A DNA stretch of 64,000 bases from Polaribacter sp. SA4-12 (GTDB lineage: Bacteria; Bacteroidota; Bacteroidia; Flavobacteriales; Flavobacteriaceae). Position numbers and translations under genes: made by a program. This document shows positions 59,244-64,000 of this stretch, in pieces; position 1 is the first letter of the stretch; each line of letters begins with the position of its first letter. Under the pieces are notes generated by a model, which was given only the letters and a program-made list of their open reading frames with translations, searched no databases and had not been told where the DNA came from. The stretch spans positions 2,957,501 through 3,021,500 of the forward strand of contig NZ_CP019334.1 in the NCBI RefSeq assembly GCF_002163675.1, given 5' to 3'.

Positions 59244-61355
59244 ATGGCTAAAAACGATATAAAAGTTGCTTTAATAGGAAATCCTAATACAGGGAAAACT
59301 TCACTTTTTAATCAACTTACTGGTTTAAATCAAAAAGTAGGAAATTATCCAGGAATTACTGTTGATAAAAAAGAAGGTATTAGTAAATTGTCTTCTACTC
59401 AGAATGCAATTATTACAGATTTACCAGGTACTTATAGTATAAATCCTACTTCTATAGACGAAAGTATTGTTTTAAAAACCTTATTAAAAAAGGATATTAA
59501 AGAATCTCCAGATGTTATTTTGGTGGTTGCAGATGTCGAGAACTTAAAAAGAAACTTGCTGCTTTTTTCTCAAATTAAAGATTTAGAAATTCCAACTGTA
59601 TTGGCAATCAATATGGCTGATCAAATGGTTCGAAAAGGAATTACCATTGATTTGTCTTTATTAAAGAAAGAATTAAATACAGAAGTAATTTTAATAAGTG
59701 CAAGGAAAAATGAAGGAATAGATGAAGTGAAAGCTGCTATTATTCGTTGTCATGTTGCTGCAAAAGCATCGCCTTTATGTGGTATTGATCATAAAATAGA
59801 TCCAGATTATTTTACAAAATTAAAAGAAATCAGTCCTAATTATTCTTTGTATCAATTATGGTTGATGGTTACGCAAGGTAATTATCCAGATTCTGTAACA
59901 AAAGAAGAAAAAGAGAAGTTACTAGCATTTAAAAAAGACACTTCTAAACTTAAGAAGTATCAACATAAAGAAACTATTTATCGTTATCAAGAAATTAATA
60001 AAATTCTTAAAAAGACGTATATTATAGATAAGAGTAAAGCTACAGATTTACGTGGTAAACTAGATAGAATTTTTACACACAAAGTATTTGGATATGTATT
60101 TTTCGTCTTTTTATTATTAGTGATTTTTCAATCAATATTTGATTGGGCAACATTGCCTATGGATTTGATTGACGGTACTTTTGCAGAAATTGCAGATTTA
60201 GCAAAAAGTAGTTTACCAACAGGCGTGCTTACTGATTTATTAATAGAAGGAATTATTCCAGGTATTGGAGGTGTTTTAATTTTTATACCACAAATTGCAA
60301 TTCTGTTTTTATTTATCGCAATTTTAGAAGAGACTGGTTATATGAGTCGTGTTGTGTTTTTAATGGATAAAATTATGCGTCGTTTTGGTATGAATGGAAA
60401 AAGTGTAATTCCTTTAATTTCTGGAACAGCTTGTGCAATTCCTGCAATTATGGCAACAAGAACCATTTCTAGTTGGAAAGAGCGTTTGATTACTATTTTA
60501 GTAGTTCCTTTTACAACATGTTCTGCACGTTTACCCGTTTATGCAATTCTAATTTCTTTAATTATTCCTGATACTAAAATCTTTGGATTCTTAAATTTAC
60601 AAGGTTTAGTTTTATTATCATTATATGCTTTAGGGTTTACAACAGCAATAGTAGCAGCGTATATTTTAAATAAAACATTAAAAATAAAATCGAAATCATT
60701 TTTTGTGGTAGAAATGCCAAATTATAAACTACCGTCTATCAAAAATGTATTTTTCGAAGTTGTAGAAAAAACAAAATCGTTTGTTTTGGAAGCAGGTAAA
60801 ATTATTTTAGCATTGTCTGTTATTTTATGGTTTTTAGCATCAAACGGACCTGTATCTTTTGATAATGCTGAGAAAAATACGATTGAAAATGTTGCGAATC
60901 AAAACTTATCAAGCCAAGAATTACAACAAAAGATAGCATCCGTTAAGTTAGAGAATTCATATATCGGAATTTTAGGAAAAACAATAGAACCAACAATTAG
61001 ACCTTTAGGTTATGATTGGAAAATAGGAATTGCTTTAATTACATCATTAGCAGCAAGAGAAGTATTTGTAGGTACTTTAGCTACAATCTATAGTGTAGAG
61101 TCAGATGATGAAAACACTTCTACTATTAAAGAGAAGATGAGGTCCGAAGTCAATCCAGACACTGGTAAGAAGAGATTCAATTTTCCTGTAGGAATGTCAT
61201 TAATGGTTTTCTATGCTTTTGCAATGCAATGTATGGCAACTTTGGCTATTGTGAAACGTGAAACCAAAACTTGGAAATGGCCTTTAATTCAGTTGTTTGG
61301 TATGGGGTTACTGGCTTATTTAGCTTCATTTATTACCTATCAAATTTTAAGTTAA
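59244..61355 (+). CDS. feoB: Ferrous iron transport protein FeoB
   Basis: A 703-residue G-protein-coupled iron transporter. The N-terminal GTPase has G1 GNPNTGKT (12-19), G3 DLPG (59-62) and G4 NMAD (123-126). Two Gate domains with the cysteine-containing GTACAIPAIMATRT and FTTCSARLPVYAILI segments follow, and the membrane region has about eight helices. It forms an operon with feoA and ends one base into the next small gene (TAATG overlap). Confidence 0.96.
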   Translation: MAKNDIKVALIGNPNTGKTSLFNQLTGLNQKVGNYPGITVDKKEGISKLSSTQNAIITDLPGTYSINPTSIDESIVLKTLLKKDIKESPDVILVVADVENLKRNLLLFSQIKDLEIPTVLAINMADQMVRKGITIDLSLLKKELNTEVILISARKNEGIDEVKAAIIRCHVAAKASPLCGIDHKIDPDYFTKLKEISPNYSLYQLWLMVTQGNYPDSVTKEEKEKLLAFKKDTSKLKKYQHKETIYRYQEINKILKKTYIIDKSKATDLRGKLDRIFTHKVFGYVFFVFLLLVIFQSIFDWATLPMDLIDGTFAEIADLAKSSLPTGVLTDLLIEGIIPGIGGVLIFIPQIAILFLFIAILEETGYMSRVVFLMDKIMRRFGMNGKSVIPLISGTACAIPAIMATRTISSWKERLITILVVPFTTCSARLPVYAILISLIIPDTKIFGFLNLQGLVLLSLYALGFTTAIVAAYILNKTLKIKSKSFFVVEMPNYKLPSIKNVFFEVVEKTKSFVLEAGKIILALSVILWFLASNGPVSFDNAEKNTIENVANQNLSSQELQQKIASVKLENSYIGILGKTIEPTIRPLGYDWKIGIALITSLAAREVFVGTLATIYSVESDDENTSTIKEKMRSEVNPDTGKKRFNFPVGMSLMVFYAFAMQCMATLAIVKRETKTWKWPLIQLFGMGLLAYLASFITYQILS

Positions 61356-61468
61356 TGCAAGAAATTATAGCATATACGTTAGTTGTTTTAGCAGTTGTTT
61401 TTTTAGTGAGGAAATATGTTTTTCCTTCTAAAAAAGGTAATGGATGCGATTCAGGTTGTGGTTGTTAA
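61355..61468 (+). CDS. FeoB-associated Cys-rich membrane protein
   Basis: A 37-residue protein: one membrane helix (~3-20) followed by the basic KYVFPSKKG and a C-terminal GCDSGCGC with three cysteines. It matches the FeoB-associated Cys-rich protein family (often described with 'FeoC-like' function). The start ATG overlaps the feoB stop codon, so translation is coupled. A longer upstream frame exists, but it starts within feoB. Confidence 0.88.
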   Translation: MQEIIAYTLVVLAVVFLVRKYVFPSKKGNGCDSGCGC

Positions 61469-61604
61469 TGATTTAAGTAATCTTTTCTAATCTAATCTAA
61501 AATAAAGAGTTTATAAGCTCCTTATTTCTTTAACACAAAATTAGTAACTTCACAGTGTAGGGTTTTCTATTTTTGAAATTCTACTTCATAATAAATTACT
61601 AAAG

Positions 61605-62171
61605 ATGAAAAATACAATCTTATCAATTGCAATTTTTGCAATGACACTTATTTCAACTACAGATTCTTTTGCTCAAAAATTTTCAAGATTAGATGTCAGT
61701 CCCTTGGATGCAGCTTCTTACCCTAGTAGTTGGAAAGATCCTGATAAATTAGTAAAAGTCATTTATGGTAGGCCGCAATTAAAAGGAAGAGCAATGTCTA
61801 CATTGGCAGTTGCAGATTCTACTAAAGGAGTTTGGAGAACTGGTGCTAACGAAGCTCCAGAAGTTACTTTTTTTAAAGATGTGCTCTTTGCTGGTAAAAA
61901 AGTTAAAGCAGGCACGTATACTTTGTTTACAATTCCTGCTAAAAAAGAATGGACATTAATTCTTAGCTCTGTTCGAAATGTTTGGGGTCATTATACTTAT
62001 GATAAGAAAGATGACGTTCTTCGAGTTTTGGGTAAAGTATCTGAATCAGAAAAAAATATTGAAGCTTTTTCAATAACTTTTAATAAAAATAAAGAAGAAA
62101 CTGTTACCATGTATTTAGGGTGGGGGAAAACGATAGTATCTGTTTCCGTTAAAGAAATAGAAGAAAAATAA
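61605..62171 (+). CDS. DUF2911 secreted protein
   Basis: A 188-residue protein with a signal peptide (1-23, ending DSFAQ) and the DUF2911 pattern: SRLDVSPLDAASYPSSW, VIYGRPQLKGR, WRTGANEAPEVTFFKDV, FTIPAKKEWTLILS and WGHYTYDKKDDVLRV. The function is unknown. The stop abuts the stop of the convergent SPOR gene with no intervening bases. Confidence 0.88.
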   Translation: MKNTILSIAIFAMTLISTTDSFAQKFSRLDVSPLDAASYPSSWKDPDKLVKVIYGRPQLKGRAMSTLAVADSTKGVWRTGANEAPEVTFFKDVLFAGKKVKAGTYTLFTIPAKKEWTLILSSVRNVWGHYTYDKKDDVLRVLGKVSESEKNIEAFSITFNKNKEETVTMYLGWGKTIVSVSVKEIEEK

Positions 62172-62540
62172 TTATTTTCCCATTGGAACAACTATAATTC
62201 CAGAAAATTTTTCTCTAAACTTTATTAAATCTTTATCAGCTTCTAATTTTGTCTTATAATTACCTACTTGTACCTTCCATTCAGGTGCATTATAAACTAA
62301 TTTCGAAAAATTTCCAGGGAACTCAATACCAAAAAGAGCTCTAAATTTCCTCGCTTTTTGTTCATTACCATTATAAAGTTGAATTCTATATCCAAAGCCA
62401 TAGGTATTATTATAGCTTCTTTTTTTAGAAATGATGCTTTTAATTTCTTTTGATTTGTTTGTTTTATTTTGAGAAAATGCACTGTAACTTGTTGTTAATA
62501 AAACAATCAAAAACAAAAGTGCTATAGATTTACTTTTCAT
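62172..62540 (-). CDS. SPOR-domain-like secreted protein
   Basis: A 122-residue protein with a signal peptide (ending AFSQ) and a C-terminal SPOR-like domain (~45-122: GFGYRIQLYNGNEQKARKFR, WKVQVGNYKTKLEADKDLIKFR). SPOR domains bind denuded peptidoglycan. I chose the ATG at the third codon after the first possible TTG because the signal peptide then begins MKSKSIALLFLIVLL. Confidence 0.85.
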   Translation of the reverse strand: MKSKSIALLFLIVLLTTSYSAFSQNKTNKSKEIKSIISKKRSYNNTYGFGYRIQLYNGNEQKARKFRALFGIEFPGNFSKLVYNAPEWKVQVGNYKTKLEADKDLIKFREKFSGIIVVPMGK

Positions 62541-62558
62541 GGTGTTCAATATTTTCTA

Positions 62559-62566
62559 CAAAAATA
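62559..62566 (-). promoter_or_regulatory. Candidate -7 element for the SPOR gene
   Basis: Reads TATTTTTG on the minus strand, 19 bases before the ATG. Confidence 0.5.
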
Positions 62567-62665
62567 ACGACAAGTTCAGTAATAAATTAGTAAAACCCCT
62601 TATTTAGAATAATTATAAATTAAGTTTAACATTCCTTTAGCTTTTCAAACTTTAGGAAGAAGTAG

Positions 62666-62673
62666 TACTTTTG
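62666..62673 (+). promoter_or_regulatory. Candidate -7 element for the alternative complex III operon
   Basis: TACTTTTG, an exact TAnnTTTG match 61 bases before the ATG. The leader contains AAAAAATGA / TCATTTTTT (62683-62706), an AT-only hairpin. Confidence 0.5.
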
Positions 62674-62734
62674 CTGAACGAAAAAAAATGACTTTTATCA
62701 TTTTTTATTAGATATTTTTAAAGAAAGTTTAAAT

Positions 62735-64000
62735 ATGAAAAGTGTAAAATTGCACAATAGACTAACCACATTACTTCTAAAAAGTTTTACAGTCCTTTTG
62801 TTTTTTGCTTTTAGCTTGTCTTCTTTTTCACAAGATATAGATGAAGCTCGCCAAAAAGAAGGTAAGAAAATATACAAATCTTTATGTGCTGCTTGTCATA
62901 AGTTAGACAAGAAGCTTATTGGTCCTGCTTTAGGAGGTGTTGAGGAAAGAAGAGAGAATGATTGGTTAAAAGCTTGGATTAAAAACAATGCAGAATTAAG
63001 AGCCTCGGGCGATTCAGATGCTAATGCCATCTTTGATGAGTATAAGGGAGCTTCTATGACTGCTTTTCCACAGTTGTCAGATAAAAATATCGATGATATT
63101 TTATACTACACAACTGTTGGTGAAATTAAAAAGAAAGAAGTTGTATCAGATACTGTAGTTAAAGCTTCTTCTGATGCTCCAGGTTGGTTAATTTATGTTT
63201 TAGCAGCAGCTATTATAGTTGCCTTTTTAATGATTGCTAGTTTATTAAAACAAGTAAATGAGTTAAAAGGAAATGTTGCTCCAGGAGAAAGTTCTAATCT
63301 TAAAACAGATTTACATGAACTTTGGGTAGGTTTAAAGCAGAATACGTTCTTAAAAGTATTGTCAACAATATTTTTAGTATTAATTGGAATTTATATCTTT
63401 TTCGGAACCTTATTTAAAGTAGGTGTAGATGAAGGTTATCAGCCAATTCAACCAATTGCATTTTCACACAAGATACATGCAGGAGATAATAAGATAGATT
63501 GTCAATATTGTCATTCATCAGCAAAACATAGTAAAACATCTGGTATTCCATCTGTTAATGTTTGTATGAATTGTCATAAAAACATTTCTGAAGTTGCAGA
63601 TAATACTGTTGTTGAATTAGAAGATGGAATTGTTCTTGGAAAAGAAGAATTAGATTTAGAAATTGCAAAAGTATATAAAGCTGCTGGCTGGGATGCAGAT
63701 AACTTAGAGTATACAGGTAAAACACAACCAATTAAATGGGTGAGAGTCCATAATTTACCTGATTTTGTATACTTTAATCACTCACAGCACGTAACAGTTG
63801 CAGGGTTAAAATGTCAGAAATGTCATGGACCTGTAGAGGGAATGGATGAATTGTATCAACATTCTCCATTAACAATGGGTTGGTGTATCGATTGTCATAA
63901 ACAAACTAAAGTGGATTTAAAAGGTAATGATTATTACAAAAAAATTCATGAAGATTTGGCAAAGAAATTCAATGTAGATCAAGTTACTATTTCACAATTA
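62735..64000 (+). CDS. actA: Alternative complex III ActA-like multiheme cytochrome, 5' part
   Basis: The first 422 residues of a gene that continues past the window. It has a signal/anchor (~12-33), a monoheme cytochrome c domain with CAACH (51-55), two helices (~151-171, 206-225), and a cytochrome c3-like region with CQYCH (256-260), CMNCH (277-281), CQKCH (360-364) and CIDCH (384-388). This corresponds to ActA of the ActABCDEF quinol:cytochrome c oxidoreductase, with an added monoheme domain in front as usual in flavobacteria. It is the right-hand respiratory gene of the window. Confidence 0.9.
   Translation, partial: MKSVKLHNRLTTLLLKSFTVLLFFAFSLSSFSQDIDEARQKEGKKIYKSLCAACHKLDKKLIGPALGGVEERRENDWLKAWIKNNAELRASGDSDANAIFDEYKGASMTAFPQLSDKNIDDILYYTTVGEIKKKEVVSDTVVKASSDAPGWLIYVLAAAIIVAFLMIASLLKQVNELKGNVAPGESSNLKTDLHELWVGLKQNTFLKVLSTIFLVLIGIYIFFGTLFKVGVDEGYQPIQPIAFSHKIHAGDNKIDCQYCHSSAKHSKTSGIPSVNVCMNCHKNISEVADNTVVELEDGIVLGKEELDLEIAKVYKAAGWDADNLEYTGKTQPIKWVRVHNLPDFVYFNHSQHVTVAGLKCQKCHGPVEGMDELYQHSPLTMGWCIDCHKQTKVDLKGNDYYKKIHEDLAKKFNVDQVTISQL

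Noticed and set aside
27..64000. CRISPR arrays, tRNA or rRNA genes, prophage or IS elements
   Set aside because: I saw no regularly spaced repeats, cloverleaf-like sequences, transposase or phage genes anywhere in the window. Small degenerate elements cannot be excluded by eye.
62172..64000. An actA pseudogene, because no stop codon was found
   Set aside because: The frame is simply open at the window edge; all heme motifs are intact.

Overview
The window is an AT-rich stretch of a Bacteroidota chromosome, almost certainly Flavobacteriaceae (Polaribacter/Tenacibaculum-like; the genus is a guess). The evidence is the type IX secretion gene sprA in the order maeB-ruvA-sprA-gcvH-vanZ-tonB, a T9SS sorting tail on a secreted protein, an alternative complex III gene, TonB-dependent receptors, many -7 elements of the form TAnnTTTG, and weak Shine-Dalgarno sites. 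I see no rRNA, tRNA, CRISPR array, prophage or insertion sequence. The DNA is ordinary core genome with a few accessory islands.

Layout. 1-4.5 kb: end of heme O synthase, two cytochrome oxidase subunit III-type genes, subunit IV, then a copper/oxidase assembly run (degenerate SCO-like, SCO, DUF420, small CxxC membrane protein). 4.6-9.1 kb: TolC, TsaB, MscS, DUF1304, dodecin, TonB. 9.2-20 kb: leftward block maeB-ruvA-sprA-gcvH-vanZ. 20-28.1 kb: a sugar locus with GH13 sucrose-phosphorylase-like enzyme, PfkB kinase, SLC45/GPH-type symporter, SusD-less TonB receptor and a divergent LacI regulator, with two near-identical palindromic operators between receptor and regulator. 28.2-33.3 kb: DUF5686 protein, MoaD, MoaE, DUF3817, heme A synthase, cold-shock protein. 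33.7-38.4 kb: ribonucleotide reductase whose beta subunit (not alpha) carries the ATP-cone, then dGTPase. 38.4-46 kb: T9SS-exported BNR-repeat protein, lipoprotein, Dxs, TadA-like deaminase, HTH/DUF2975 pair, retropepsin-PDZ lipoprotein. 46-50 kb: Bax inhibitor-like protein, UmuD, two uncharacterised genes, UmuC. 50-56 kb: MocR-type regulator lacking the usual PLP lysine, divergent from a TonB receptor; NfeD-like/flotillin pair. 56.2-56.7 kb: two tandem 51-residue zinc-ribbon proteins, each with its own terminator. 56.8-64 kb: RseP, a third SCO-type protein, FeoA-FeoB-Cys-rich protein behind a Fur-like palindrome, DUF2911, SPOR protein, and the start of alternative complex III ActA.

How the genes connect. 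Respiratory genes lie at both ends (oxidase subunits and assembly on the left, heme A synthase in the middle, ActA on the right). The sugar locus reads as a complete route: outer-membrane uptake, inner-membrane symport, phosphorolysis to glucose-1-phosphate plus fructose, fructose phosphorylation, and LacI control. SprA and the BNR protein are a T9SS translocon component and a predicted T9SS cargo. Several intergenic gaps hold diverged palindromic elements resembling repeats scattered through Bacteroidota genomes.

The best leads for new biology are the sucrose-type locus, the Lys-to-Arg MocR/TonB-receptor pair, the duplicated zinc-ribbon units, the SCO-DUF420-CxxC assembly run, and the UmuD/UmuC block split by two unknown genes.
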